A stretch of DNA of 63,723 nucleotides from contig JAPEVF010000086.1 in the NCBI GenBank assembly GCA_029747585.1, positions 1-63,723 of the forward strand. Reading direction: 5' to 3'. The position numbers and the translations under genes are program-made. Position 1 is the stretch's first letter. Every line of letters starts with the position of its first letter. Positions 36,022 through 47,712 of the stretch are shown piece after piece. The DNA comes from Pleurotus djamor (lineage: Eukaryota > Basidiomycota > Agaricomycetes > Agaricales > Pleurotaceae). The notes below the pieces were generated by a model, which worked only from the letters and a program-made list of their open reading frames with translations, ran no database searches and was not told the origin of the DNA.

Positions 36022-37602
36022 CTAATACAGCATCGACGACATGTCCGCACGAATGCGGTTGTAATCTAACAGACCATCAACGCTTCCAACAGCGGCAATG
36101 GCAATCTATCCAAGAAGTCGTTAGATGAGAGGAGGAAGATATGGCAGAGTCAGCTTACGTCTTTGTCCCAGATGTACTTCTGTGCAACACGCTTGATTTC
36201 TTCAGGTGTAACAGCGTCAACAGCAAGCTCGATTTGTTTAGGAGACATCCGTCTTCCAGTAGTCACAAGTTGTCGTCCAATGTCCTCAGCAATGGCAGTT
36301 GTACCGTCAAGACCAAGGAGGAGACCAGCCTTGAGTTGGCTCTTGGCCCTCTCGACTTCAGCAGCGGTTGGTCCGATTGCCAGTCTGGTCCACTCCTTCA
36401 GCGTGGCGTGCGTGACCTCGTCGAGGTTGACAACGTTCTCTGTGGCAAGGTAGATACCCCAGAGACCGGTGTCGGAGTAAGAGGTGGAGAAGGACATGAA
36501 GGAGTTGGCGAGGTTGTTGGAGGAGATGACGTGTGAGAGGCGAGAAGAGAGAAGGGGAGAAGCGCCGAGACTACGGTCCCAGTTACCGATGATGCTTTGC
36601 ATAACCATCATGGGGAAGTAGTCGGGTGAGCTCCAGCCGACACCTTCCACAGCGATAGCAATGTTAGCGGTGGGCATTTCATCATCACGGACACGGACTT
36701 CCGATCCAACGAAGGTGGGCTTGGGGTGTGCCTGGCGACCGAGAGGAATTGGGTTGGGGGAGACGGGGAGAGAGGAGAAATGCTTTTCGGCGAGCTTGAC
36801 CAATTCAGCGTGGTCAACACCACCAGCACCGACGAGGACCATGCGGTCGGCAGTGTAGTTGGTCTTGATGTAAGAGGCCAAATCATCCCTCTTGATCGAG
36901 AGGATGTTTTTCTTGGGACCCAAGATGGTGCGACCGAGAGGTTGACCTTTTTCAAAAAGTATAAACGGCTAATAGCGGAGGTAAGGAGGTTTACGAAACC
37001 CACCTTGGAATGCGACAGAGTGAAGATGATCAAACACAACCTCCTCCAACTGCTTGTCAACTTCCTGTTGCTCCCGTAGAATGACATCGCGCTCCCTCTC
37101 AATGGCAGAGTTTTCCAGTTTCGAGTTTTGCAAGATGTCGCTGATGATGTCGACGGAAGCCGGGACATCCTTGCGGAAGCTTTTGGCGTAGTAGACGGTC
37201 TGTTCACGAGAAGTGTAGGCGTTGAGATGAGCACCGAGGTTCTCCACCTCGAGTTCCAGACCGTGTTGTGTGCGCTTTCCAGTTCCCTTGAAGGCCATGT
37301 GTTCCAAGAAGTGAGCGGTGCCATTGGTGGCATCTGTCTCCGCCCGCGAGCCAGCATCTATCCATACACCGACGGTGGCAGTCTGTGCATTCGGGTGGGC
37401 TTCTGTCGCGACTGTGAGACCATTGGACAGTGTCGAAACCTCAGTGAATGGTCCCGAGACGTTGTGCGCCGTAGCAAATGTTCGCAAGGAACGCTAGAAG
37501 TGTTATAAGTTAGTTTCGTGCTCCTAATACCGTTTCCACTGAGCTCACTGGACTGCGCGCAGCGCTTCGGAGGGCGCGACTGAGCACCGTTCGTGAAATC
37601 AT
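36022..37602 (-). CDS. MAS1: mitochondrial processing peptidase beta subunit
   Basis: The ATG at 37602 gives an arginine-rich mitochondrial presequence ([18 protein letters not shown]), joined across an intron (about 37495-37548) to [14 protein letters not shown]. The zinc motif HxxEH is intact in THFLEH-type sequence ([19 protein letters not shown]), followed by [20 protein letters not shown] and the distal Glu region [18 protein letters not shown]. Further exons give [35 protein letters not shown] and the end [14 protein letters not shown] with the stop at 36022. About 470 residues, normal for the family. It cleaves presequences in the matrix with the alpha subunit. The HxxEH motif marks beta rather than alpha. 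It is divergent from RPT5 with 157 nt between the starts. Confidence 0.93.
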
Positions 37603-37759
37603 GGGAGGACCACTGCAAAAGTTTGTTACAAGCCATAAACGGGCGGAAGTTCACGGTATTTGCCATGCCCGTCCCGTGGGAACCTTACATAGGGGCGAGT
37701 ACGCGTCATTCCAGAACGCGGTTCGCTTGACATTGGTCACATCTTGCTCATCGTCCACC
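37603..37759. promoter_or_regulatory. short bidirectional promoter, MPP beta / RPT5
   Basis: 157 nt between divergent start codons at 37602 and 37760. No other room for either promoter, so both genes must share it. This also supports the 5' half of RPT5 being at its native locus. Confidence 0.5.
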
Positions 37760-39376
37760 ATGTCCTCCGCACCTCCTCCCGCAAACCCACCGTCATCGAA
37801 CCCAGAGAAGAAACCTAGTGATGTCCCCTCTGAATCTCCCCAGACAACCGAAGACACTCCCATGGAAGCGCCGCCAGCACCTGTAGAAGAGACCTGGGAT
37901 GACATTCCTGAGGATATCAAGTCTCTCAGTACCGACGATATTATGACGAGGAATAGGTTGATTGATAATGATATCAAGGTTGGTTTTCTCGAAACTATGA
38001 CTGGGGTTATACTCAAATACACTAGGTTATGCGGTCAGAAAGGACGCGACTTCAGCACGAACAAAAGGTCATGCAGGAGAAGATAAGGGATAATGGCGAG
38101 AAAATCAAACAGAACAAGGTTCTACCATATCTCGTAGGAAATGTCGTGGAGGTGAGCATGCCTCTATCTATATAACAGATACTCTCTGACAAGGCTTTTA
38201 GATTCTTGATGTGGATCCTGAGGTCGAAGAGGACGGTGCGAACCAGGATCTGGACTCTATGCGAAGGGGGAAGTGTGCGGTCATCAAGACTTCAACACGG
38301 CAAACAGTCTTCCTCCCCCTCATCGGTCTCGTCCCGGCAGAGGATCTCAAACCTGGCGACCTTGTCGGCGTGAACAAAGACTCGTACCTCGTCCTGGATA
38401 TGCTACCCGCTGAATTCGACTCTCGTGTGAAAGCCATGGAAGTAGACGAACGGCCGACAGAATCATATACGGATATCGGTGGTCTGGAGAAGCAGATTGA
38501 AGAGCTGGTAGAAGCCATCGTTTTGCCAATGGCTCAAGCGGACAAATTTAAGACGCTCGGTATAAGACCGCCCAAAGGTTGCTTGATGTATGGCCCTCCT
38601 GGTACGCACCTACCATTGATAACTCGTCTCTCGTCTTGACATTCTTTGAAGGAACTGGTAAAACGCTACTTGCTCGAGCATGTGCGGCTCAGACAAGCGC
38701 GTGTTACCTCAAGCTCGCTGGTCCCTCACTTGTACAGATGTTTATTGGTGATGGTGCTAAACTCGTTCGCGACGCCTTCGCCCTGGCCAAGGAAAAAGCA
38801 CCAGCCATCATCTTCATTGACGAACTTGACGCCATCGGTACGAAGCGATTCGACTCTGAGAAGAGCGGTGATCGTGAAGTCCAGAGAACGATGTTGGAGC
38901 TCCTCAATCAGTTGGATGGCTTCAGCAGTGATGAACGTATCAAGGTCAGAATTCCGCCTACCTTCTTTGTAGCGACTGGTCGCTCAGACATTCCCTAGGT
39001 CATCGCCGCAACGAATCGTATCGACATTCTTGACCCCTCCCAACCACCCACGTTTGTTTCCTCGCACCAAAAAAACGCCAGAACAAGGATGTCGGGCGAT
39101 GTCGGCGACGCCTGGACGCAGAGCTACGTTCCTATCACCCACGATGTCATCAGCAGCCAAGAAATCCGCGAAAAACTTCAACGACATGCTCAAAACTGGC
39201 GGGGAATGACTGCGCTTGCGTCCCCCCAGCCTGAATCGTTGACGACGGTCAAGCCAGTCGCAGTACCAGCCTCACCGTGCGCAAATCCTGCTGTTCGACC
39301 ACCATCGTATGGACTTCATACGACGGCGCCCATATCGTCGGAATCGTTGATTACACTGTACACCTCGAACACATAA
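37760..39376 (+). CDS. RPT5: 26S proteasome ATPase subunit Rpt5, truncated in the AAA domain
   Basis: The ATG at 37760 gives an acidic N-tail, then a coiled coil ([18 protein letters not shown]), OB-fold ([32 protein letters not shown]) and the AAA core: [41 protein letters not shown] (Walker A split by an intron), [16 protein letters not shown] (Walker B) and [14 protein letters not shown]. The next exon starts [13 protein letters not shown] and then diverges. The expected ALLRSGRLDRKIEFP, helical lid and C-terminal HbYX (YYA) are absent. Instead, about 115 unrelated residues run in frame to a TAA near 39374-39376. Rpt5 is essential and normally about 430 residues; only about 300 are authentic. 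This is either a disrupted allele, a second partial copy, or an assembly joint at about 39033. Confidence 0.85.
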
Positions 39377-39442
39377 CACCATCTGCAATGTATTTGTTTG
39401 ACCCACTCAATGCTTATGCTCAGACGCATTTTTACTGGCTTA

Positions 39443-39640
39443 ATCTTAAGATGCAGCCGTGGCCACGGCACGGTCTCACTCAAGTCCATCTTAAGAGGCC
39501 CCGCGTACAAAAGACATGAGCGCAACATGAGCGGACCAAGCTGAGACTTGCTTCAGCTAGTCTTAAGCGTGCTTGAGACTGTCTCGATATCTTGAGAAAC
39601 GGTATGCAGGACTTGAAAAATCTTAAGCTTGTCTTAAGCA
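39443..39640. repeat. cluster of five TCTTAAG motifs
   Basis: TCTTAAG occurs at about 39447, 39490, 39561, 39622 and 39633, all within 200 nt, with similar neighbours (AA/CA/AG before; ATG, AGG, CGTG, CTTG, CATG after). A given 7-mer is expected about once per 16 kb. It looks like a small repeat array or transposon subterminal region. Confidence 0.6.
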
Positions 39641-40414
39641 TGCCTTGATTATCTTGGTACTCGGCGCTCGCCCGAACTACTGGGCTGCCGAGCATAACAT
39701 GTACAAACTGAAGCAGAAATTTGGATGCAGCCTTGGTTTCCCCCTTCCCACTCTGTCGAGCTGGAAAAGTGGTGGGTAGACGCGCGGCTCCGACCTTGGA
39801 GCTATGCTCTACCCCTACAAACCGCGCTCTCTCCTTACTTGCATCATGCTAACCCGCTACCGCAAACACTTGCAGGGGGTCGGTCCTCTGCGACGGAAGA
39901 ATCAAGTCGAGCTGTCCAGCGCTGCAAATCTTTCCTTCAAGCTTCGGGGTTTCCTCCGCTACACAAAGTGGAAGGGAAGGACTAGTACATATGGGAGGGG
40001 AGGATAGACGTCGTGGATAAGTTGATCAGTCCATAGGCAAGTCCGCGCCCCCCCCTACGTTCTACGTGTTCTCTGACGGCGTACCGAAGCCCTTTGTTCA
40101 TCTTATCGGACAGCCGCTGGACGTTGCCTTGGATTCACGATGGCAGGGGGATACTAGTTGTTTTGCTCACAATGGATGTCGACCCAACGCTGTACTTAAA
40201 CCCTTGGTCTGCTCACGGTCGCCGGATAGCCAGGACAAGGATGATATCCTGTCGTTTGGCGTATTCGTGCCCACCTACCCCTCGCATTTCCTCCCTTCAG
40301 GCCACTGCACGCACGAGTCTACAATTAATCCCTTGCCTGAATGCATCCAACTCTTCCTCTTCCTCTCCCTTCACCCAAATCAATGGCCCTTCCCTACAAC
40401 ACTAACACATTCCT

Positions 40415-41225
40415 CCAGTCAGCCTACGCCCTCGTACACGGATATTAACGCTTTACCAATGACCATACGCAAATCTCCAAAACCCCTTCTGTCGCCATCC
40501 TCGACAAAGGAAACCGAAAATTCGAACCAAAAAAAGTTGAAACTTTTCGAAAACTTGCTCAAGACGATTCCTCGACGATGACGCCAATATTCCATGAAAT
40601 CCTTCGTAAACTCGTCCAGGGTGTCCCCAGACCAGTAGGACCATGGTAGTAGGGCTGCTGTGCGTTGGCCTTTGGATGCGGAAGAGAAATGGTTTCATTT
40701 TGTCAAAGGGGAACGGGAGGCTGAACGCGCACTTTATTCATCATTGGTGAGTACTCAACATGGCTCGCAGACTTCAATACATGACTCACCCTACACACAG
40801 CCTTACAGGTATGCTCTTCAACCCTCTCGCAACTCTTCCTCCTTTTCCACGAACCGTCTCTCCCTCCCCTCCCTCATCCTTCACACATCCTCCAGTCAAC
40901 CAATGCCCTCGTAAACGAATACAGATGACTCACCAACCATATGCGAACCTCAGGCATCCGTCGTTCACCAAGAAAATTGAAAAATCAAAGAAAAAAATCG
41001 AAATCTTTTCAAAGACGATATCTTCGACGATGGCGTCAAAGTCCCATGAAAACTTTCGCAAACTCGGTAAAGCATGCCCCGGATACGTAGAACCGTGGAT
41101 GTATTGTCCCTGGGCGGCGGCGTTTCGATGCGGATAAGATATGGTCGAATTTCGGTAGAGGGGGAGGGCTGGGGATGGTGGGCGGGAGGTAGCCAATACA
41201 TTGTTGATAAGTACTCACCCATGTC
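40415..41225 (+). repeat. two tandem diverged copies of a roughly 350 bp unit
   Basis: Copy 1 is about 40415-40755 and copy 2 about 40868-41225. Aligned landmarks in order: CACATTCCTCCAGTCA / CACATCCTCCAGTCA; GCCCTCGTA-ACG; ACCAATGACCATACGCAAAT / ACCAACCATATGCGAACCT; CTCGACGATGACGCC / TTCGACGATGGCGTC; CCATGAAA-CTTCGTAAACTCG / CCATGAAAACTTTCGCAAACTCG; TTTGGATGCGGAAGA / TTTCGATGCGGATAA; GGTGAGTACTCA / GATAAGTACTCA. Identity is perhaps 65-70%. No intact reading frame is shared. Confidence 0.65.
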
Positions 41226-41593
41226 TTATATATATACCCTCAATAAACCTGTTTCAATCATTCCTTCGTGTGCTTGAGTGTTTTTTTTTTTCGAGTAGTC
41301 GCCTCCGGGGTTGGGTCTCCAACAAAGTTACTAACCTTTTGATTCAACCTCTCGTAAGGCAAGGGAAAAGGTGGCCATACGACGTACTCACATGGGCGTA
41401 CAACGCTTGGGTCGAACGGTCCACCTGCGAGCGAGGGACCAAGTCATCTACATGGGAGGAAGAAAAAGAAGAAATCAAGAATTAGTAAGTACCACGTCAA
41501 GTAACACGACTCAAACAACTCACATACACTTTGGGTAGGACCTAGCATCGTTTTCCGAGCGTTCACCCGGCACTCCCAGCAATTTTCAAAAAA

Positions 41594-41622
41594 TCGACCA
41601 TGGGGACGTCCTCCATGGTCGA
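41594..41622. repeat. 29 bp near-perfect palindrome
   Basis: Arms TCGACCATGG and CCATGGTCGA around GGACGTCCT, whose first eight bases are themselves palindromic. The A/T-rich flanks also pair partly. It could form a cruciform or be a protein-binding site. Confidence 0.6.
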
Positions 41623-42520
41623 AATTTCGAAAAAACGATCTGCCCTCTTGCAAACCAGAGGAAAATGTGGGCAGAAAAGATGATAAATCGGGGGTATACC
41701 TAGATTCGCCCAGCGTTTCTGCGTAGGTGAGTTATTCATGAATTTGCTGTCGGTTGGGGGAGATGCAATTGTCACGTCTGAAACACTCCAGCCAGGGCGC
41801 ATTCAACATCATTAATACGTGCATGGATGACGTACCTCCAAGTACCAACAAGAATCGGACCGACACACCGAGGGTTGGGTGCGTAAATCACGATTTTGGG
41901 CGGAAGGTGACCCCCAGTCGAAATTTTGAATTCTTGACGTAGCCTTTTGTAAACTCGGGCGTAGGTGAAGAGAAGATGTGGGAGCTCGGGGATGTGGTTG
42001 GATACAGCCAGCGGTTCCGTGCTCTTTGGGAATGTGTGAATTTGTGGGAGGTCAAGAGAATCAAGCTTAACTTGTTGATCTGGTATGTCAGAACGTTTTG
42101 GACGGTGTCAAATGATGGATGGATGGCTTACCCTTGATCTTACATCCATAAGGACGTCGTTCCATCAAGACTTTGTGGAGGAATCAATATTCTATGAGGG
42201 AAGATGAAAAAGGGGAAAACACGATAATTAGTAGGTCCATCATCATACGCGGCCGGGCACTGGTCAATGCATGCTTTCTCAGAAAACACCTTCGGCCTCG
42301 TAAGCGTGGTGTTCATCACACGCCCACAGGGCAAGTTCATAATGATAAGTACTCTCTAAATATTAATGGTCCAGTCAAAGTTTGTCGCGAGTTTGATGTC
42401 TGGGTTGAATGGGCGCTTGCTTGGGTGGAATACGTCTATATATGGCGGTATCCACACCGCGATCACTTGACCTCACTTGATCCTCTTACATCCCATTTCG
42501 CCTTTCACTGTCAGTGTTCC

Positions 42521-45500
42521 ATGATCCCTCGGCATAAGGCTGCGAAGGTTTCCAAATCGAAAGCATTCAAATATCCTATCCGTCGCCAGCTTTGTCAATG
42601 CGCACGATGCTCGACCGAATCCAGTTGGGATCCTGTGGCACAACGACCTGTGAAGGGTTGCTACCTGGCGAAAGATGTCTACGCCCTACACCAGTCCTAT
42701 CTCGAGGAACACGATGTTCAAGCTGAGCCCCCTTCAGAGTTAGGTGTCCCGCCGCCCGGTGATGATTCCACCGAGCTGGCACCGAGTGATGACGCACAAA
42801 CTTGCGAGCACTTGCGTCGCCTCCATTCTTTCCAAACTCGTCTGGCTTCGTCGCCCATGACGGTTCTGGATAATATTCTCGCGCAATCACCGCCCGTATT
42901 CGCAAAACCATCATCGAGGGGTGAATATCGCCTTGACGAGACCGCCAAAGAGAACGAAGAAATCATCTTCCAAAGAACTTGGCTGTTGGAAGTCCAATCA
43001 TACGTTTTAGACGCTCAACTTTTGGCCTACCCCCTCAGCACTCATGTCCGACTTCTCGGAAAGACCGTTGACCGGCTTGTCCAACAAGAGCTGACTGCCT
43101 ACGACGACATCATGAGAAAGTATTGGGCGTCGGCCAACGTACCCGAGGATGATCATACTCTGAATACGAGTGAGTCAGTTTCTTGGCCCCAATTGTCGTT
43201 CAGACTGCTGAAATGGTTAATTAACCAGGCGTATATTTCTCAAGACCATATTTACTCATGCAACCCATCTCTCTCTTCTCCCATCTCTTTGTCGTCATCC
43301 TCTATCTCCTTGCTGGAGTTTCTCAGCGGGTGTCAAACTTTTCTCTCAGCGGTATTCGGGAACTCCTGAAGTTTTCTCCATCCGATTCTCGATCATTGGA
43401 CATACCTAGCGAAGTGACTACCGTCATCAAGGGTCTTGACCTCAAGCATCCTAGTACGAAGACATATGTTTGTTGTCCAAAGTGCTATGCTTTGTATGAC
43501 TCGTCGTCTCCTCCCGAGTTTTGTCAAAGTCGGCCTACCCCACAAAGTTCCATTTGTGGGAAGAGGCTCATGACAGCTCATCACCGAGGCATTCGAAATA
43601 CTCGCGCACCGTCACGCCAGTTCATCTACAATGATCTCAAGCATTGGATTGGATGGATGCTCTCCCGACCGGACCTTGCGCAAATCCTGGATCGCGATCC
43701 CGTTAGGTATGGTGGCGATGCTATGCATGATATATGGGACGGTGAAATACTGTGCAACTTTCTCGGTCCAGATGGCCAGCCTTGGACTTGTCGTGGAGAA
43801 GAAATACGCCTCCTTTTCAGCCTAAATATGGACACTTTCAATCCCTTTGGCAATCGAGCAGCAAAGAAAGTCGTTCAAACCGGAGCTATATACATGGCCC
43901 TATTAAACTTACCTCCGAATCTTCGACACCGTGTTGAGAATATCTACCTCGCAGGAGTCATACCTGGTCCGGAAGCCCCGCGACTGGACCAGATTAATCA
44001 TTTGCTCCGTCCCTTGATCGACGATCTGCAAATTTTGTGGCAACCTGGGATCTGGTTGACGAGAACGTCTACACGACCCACGGGATGCAAGGTTCGCGGT
44101 GCTGTAGTACCTGTTGTGTCCGACTTACCTGCCACATTTGAGCTCGCCGGATTTGGGGATCACCGTTCGTCTCATCCTTGTCACGAGTGTCATATCAAGC
44201 TACGGGATCTGGATAACATTGACAAGCATTCGTTTGTCCCAAGGGACAAGGGCCGTCACCTTCAAGACGCCATTCATTGGAAGGAAGCAATAGATGAAGA
44301 CCTTAGGGAAGCTCTGTACAAGAAGACACATATTCGATGGTCAGCACTCCTCGACTTGCCTTACTGGGATCCCGCTCGGTTTATCACTATCGACTCCATG
44401 CATTGCTTCCATCTTGGGCTCTTACAACGGCATTGTCGTCAAGTGTGGGGAATGAACACAACTATTCCCGATGGTCCAGGGCCTACATTCGACTCCAAAA
44501 ATCTGCCTAGCTCTGACAGGATGCAAGTGGCTTGGGAATCTCTCATCAACGGCACTGACGCTGACTTGAAGAAATGTCGCGTTGGTGAACTGAGTCAGCT
44601 ATGTAGGGAACTTGGACTGAGGTATAGTCATCGCCGGACTGCGCAATATTTGCTTGATGATTTACTCCACTGGGTACGGCATACAATTTTTACCCGGTTA
44701 CACACTCTTTTCATTCCATTCACAGCGTGCAGAGAATCGACATGTCGCAGCTTCAACTTCTCATGGCTCGCCACACCCAATTGCACCCACCGCCGTAAAC
44801 GAGCCCAACATATCTTCTAATCCCCAAAGTGCGACGTCTCCGATATCCAAAATGGATGATGAACTACGTGAACTTTACACTACGGCTACTCTCACAACAG
44901 TTTCCCGCCTCAAAAAGGCTACCCTGTTTGCTCTGGTCCATTCACGCCTTTTTCACTCCCTCGAAACCGCCGCCGCGAAGGCAACATTGGAGGAAGACTT
45001 GCTCTATAACGTTGCATCATTAAAAGATCTCCTTCAAACAGCGGTGTGTCTTCCTTGCCTTGATTAGGTCAAGAGTCAAACTGATACAAAGGATATAGCG
45101 CCGGAACGATGGCATCATCGACGAGCGGGGGAAAGTGATCGAGAAACCCCAACTGCAAATCGTTGATGATCCCTCTCAGTCTCGTGCGCCGCCTACGAAG
45201 TCGTGCGTTCTTGGCAGCACGACTCTGATGGAAGTCCGTCGCGACATGGCACAGAGCATCTTCCCGTCTTGGATATCTCCCGGTCCTAAGCATCCGGGGG
45301 AAGCTAGATGGGGGAAGCTAAAGGCCGATGAATGGAAAGTATTCTGTACCATTCATCTACCCGTCACGTTACTTCGTTTGTGGGGCGGAGATCCCAAGAA
45401 GTTGCCAATCCTCGACAACTTCATGCATCTCGTTGCAGCTATCCAGGTCGTATCATTGAGAGAGATCAAGGAGAAGGACATCCTCGACTATGAGTTCCAC

Positions 45501-46413
45501 ATGGATGCCTATCTCTCGTCTCTTTTGAAGCTTTACCCGGGTACGCATATCGTTCCCAACCAGCACAATGCCCTCCATTTTGGCGATCATCTCAGACGCT
45601 GGGGTCCAACACATGCTTGGCGTTGCTACGCTTTTGAGAGGTTTAACGGCCTTCTTCAAAGCATCAAAACCAATTGCAATTTTGGTGTGTAGACTGTCTC
45701 CCGATCTTCCCTTGGATAGACTGCTCACTTTTGCTACAGGGCAGCTCGAAACCACCATGTTCAATAAGTTCACTGTAGCGCAGTCACTTCGTGCACTCCT
45801 AGTCAATGTATCCGGACACCTGCCTACCCATGTCGAGCCTCTCATCCGAGAGTTCGAGAAGCGCTTCCGCGTGGATATTCGTGGCACGTATCTACAGGAT
45901 ATCCATACGAGTCCGGCCGGCCTCGATAATACCATCTTCGAGGCCACCCCCTGGCTCAACGGGAAGCCTTCGCCAGCATCCGTAGACATGCTCGCAGGAC
46001 TCGAAACGATCGGTGTCCACCTCCCTGATGCGATGATCATTGTTCAATCCTCACTTCGAAGACATGGTCAGGTGTATCAAGCGTCGCGAAGATCGCGGGG
46101 AAATAGTCAAGTCATATTCTCACATCTGGGTGAAACCTGCGCCGGTTTCATTCGTGAAATCGTCGCCCATGATGATGGTTCTAAACCCAGGTTATTCCTT
46201 CTAGTTGATCGTCTGGAACCCCTCAAGGAATCAGACCAACAATTCGACCACGCTCGTCGTTTTCCGCAATTCCATGGCCAAGCCTACTATACCCACACCA
46301 ACCCCCTCGTAATATCTACTCACTCTATCCTGGGTCATTTCGTGTCCGTCTCTGGGTATCGACTGGAAGGGGTTTGTGAAGACCTTCTGTTCGTATTAGC
46401 TCTCAACTTCTGA
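42521..46413 (+). mobile_element. CACTA (EnSpm)-type DNA transposon, ends not defined
   Basis: Defined by the Tnp2 transposase gene. I could not locate matching CACTA...TAGTG termini or a 3 bp target duplication, so the limits given are only those of the transposase gene. The true element probably extends into the repeat-rich DNA on the left and perhaps over the RING gene on the right. Confidence 0.6.
42521..46413 (+). CDS. Tnp2-family transposase with C-terminal DUF4218-like region
   Basis: About 1,220 residues in five exons. Introns: about 43170-43227 (joins NT to VYFSRPYLL), 44675-44725, 45043-45099, 45687-45739. The ATG at 42521 (MIPRHKAAKVSKSK) was chosen as the first in the frame that leads into the conserved part. 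Landmarks: a zinc-binding segment CPKCYALYDSSSPPEFC; RPDLAQILD; the Tnp2 core SLNMDTFNPFGNRAAK, LLNLPPNLRHRVENIYLAGV, IPGPEAPRLDQINHLLRPL; CHECHIKLRDLD; ITIDSMHCFHLGLLQRHC; and later HNALHFGDHLRRWGPTHAWR and CYAFERFNGLLQ (DUF4218-type). No internal stop or frameshift is needed, so the gene may be functional. Families of this sort are common in Agaricomycetes. Confidence 0.85.
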
Positions 46414-46736
46414 CTCCACTTGGAGGCATTTTCGGGCACCAGGTAGTAGGTACTTAGGATATATCATTTTTGCGCAATGTATCTACCTATATTATTGGTG
46501 CGCCGCATGCCCCTGTATTGGATTCGCGCAGGCTGCATACACTGTATAAGATGCGATGGCCAGCTCGAAGTAGTGGTTGGCCTCGTTTCTGTCGGGCAAT
46601 CGGGTACACCCATATCAGGGTGTATTCCATCTCATCTGTCCCACGGCGCTTCTATCCTAATTTGGTTGATCATTTCACGAAGTTGTAATTATTTGGTCGT
46701 AATTTGGGCTGAAACTTCGCTAGATCTACTTACGAA

Positions 46737-47712
46737 CTACTCATCCATGCATCCACGTCGCGCCATCCGTGACCATTTGCCTTGAATAGTCCAGCGAACG
46801 ACCGCTCCCCCCCNGAATCCACCTTCCTCTACGTCCATACTTAATGACGGCAGCTGGATGGCTTTTCTCAAGTAATCCACAGCGCCCTTTCCAACCCCGG
46901 TCTTCGCTGGTCTCACAGTGACCTCTTGTCTACAGACCGGGCATGAGAAGGTGAATAATTCGCTCGCCCATGTAACCTTCTTGCACAACCTCAGCGCCTC
47001 CCTCACATTGGTTGGTGTCTTACGTATCTCCGCTTCGAGGAAACTGAAGGCAAACCCGTCCAGTTTCCTTTGCATCTCAGCTCTGAACCATTTTGCAAGA
47101 CAGCTAGCGCAGAATGAGTGTCCGCATTCAACAATACTGTTGGCATGTCAGTAGACAGATATCACGTCGGTGAATGGAGGACTGACCTGAATGGTGTTTC
47201 CATCCAACCCTTGCAAATGCCACAAACAACGTGGCTGGACAACTCCGTATGGAGGGCTCTCAGCTGCGCATCCGACATCAACGACAGAGCGGCTAGAAAG
47301 ATTGCCGAAGCACTCACATCTTGGGTCCGCCTTTCAACCATCTGGTATAAAGCTTGTGCGGTCTCCATCGTTAAGGCTGCCTCTTCCTTCTGGGCTCGGA
47401 GTGTGGCAACCTCCTGTGCAAGGTCCTTGATCGCTGCAAGCGCTACTTCCTGGAAAGATTTGGTTAGGACTGCATCTCCTTTAACAGGATGATGAGATTT
47501 ACCTTAGTACAGCCTTGAAGCTGCGGGTGAGACTCTAGCTCGTTGACTGCTGGGGGCAACGTTGATCTCCCCGATGGCCTGCGCAGGAAGGCTTCCTCCA
47601 CGGTAGGTAGTTCCGTGACCGAGCCAGCTTGAGGACTGATACTATCTCTAGTCCGAGGGCGGCGCAGTTGAGTAGAACGGAGGGGATATGGGTGATGACG
47701 ACCTTTGCCCAT
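46737..47712 (-). CDS. RING-finger (C3HC4) protein, putative E3 ubiquitin ligase
   Basis: The ATG at 47712 gives a basic N-terminus (MGKGRHHPYPLRSTQ), then after an intron (about 47450-47503) a coiled coil (EVALAAIKDLAQEVATLRAQ). The RING follows: VVCGICKGWMETPF|SIVECGHSFCASCLAKWF, the joint lying at the intron of about 47138-47188. A long loop comes before FTFSCPVCRQEV. All eight ligands are present, with an unusually long spacing between the third and fourth Cys pairs. The end at 46737 crosses an N at 46814, so the last 30 residues are uncertain. It lies 320 nt downstream of the Tnp2 gene in the opposite orientation, so it may be transposon cargo or a host gene beside it. Related RING proteins act in ubiquitination, but the target is unknown. 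Confidence 0.7.

Larger units (their letters stand above)
39377..42520. other. repeat-rich non-coding region left of the CACTA transposase
   Basis: About 3.1 kb with no recognisable protein. It contains a TCTTAAG cluster, two diverged copies of a roughly 350 bp unit, and a 29 bp palindrome (listed separately). The likely content is transposon flank or decayed elements. Confidence 0.5.

Noticed and set aside
40066..41137. Open frames of 125-171 codons left of the transposase
   Set aside because: They lie in diverged tandem repeats and the frame is not conserved between the copies.
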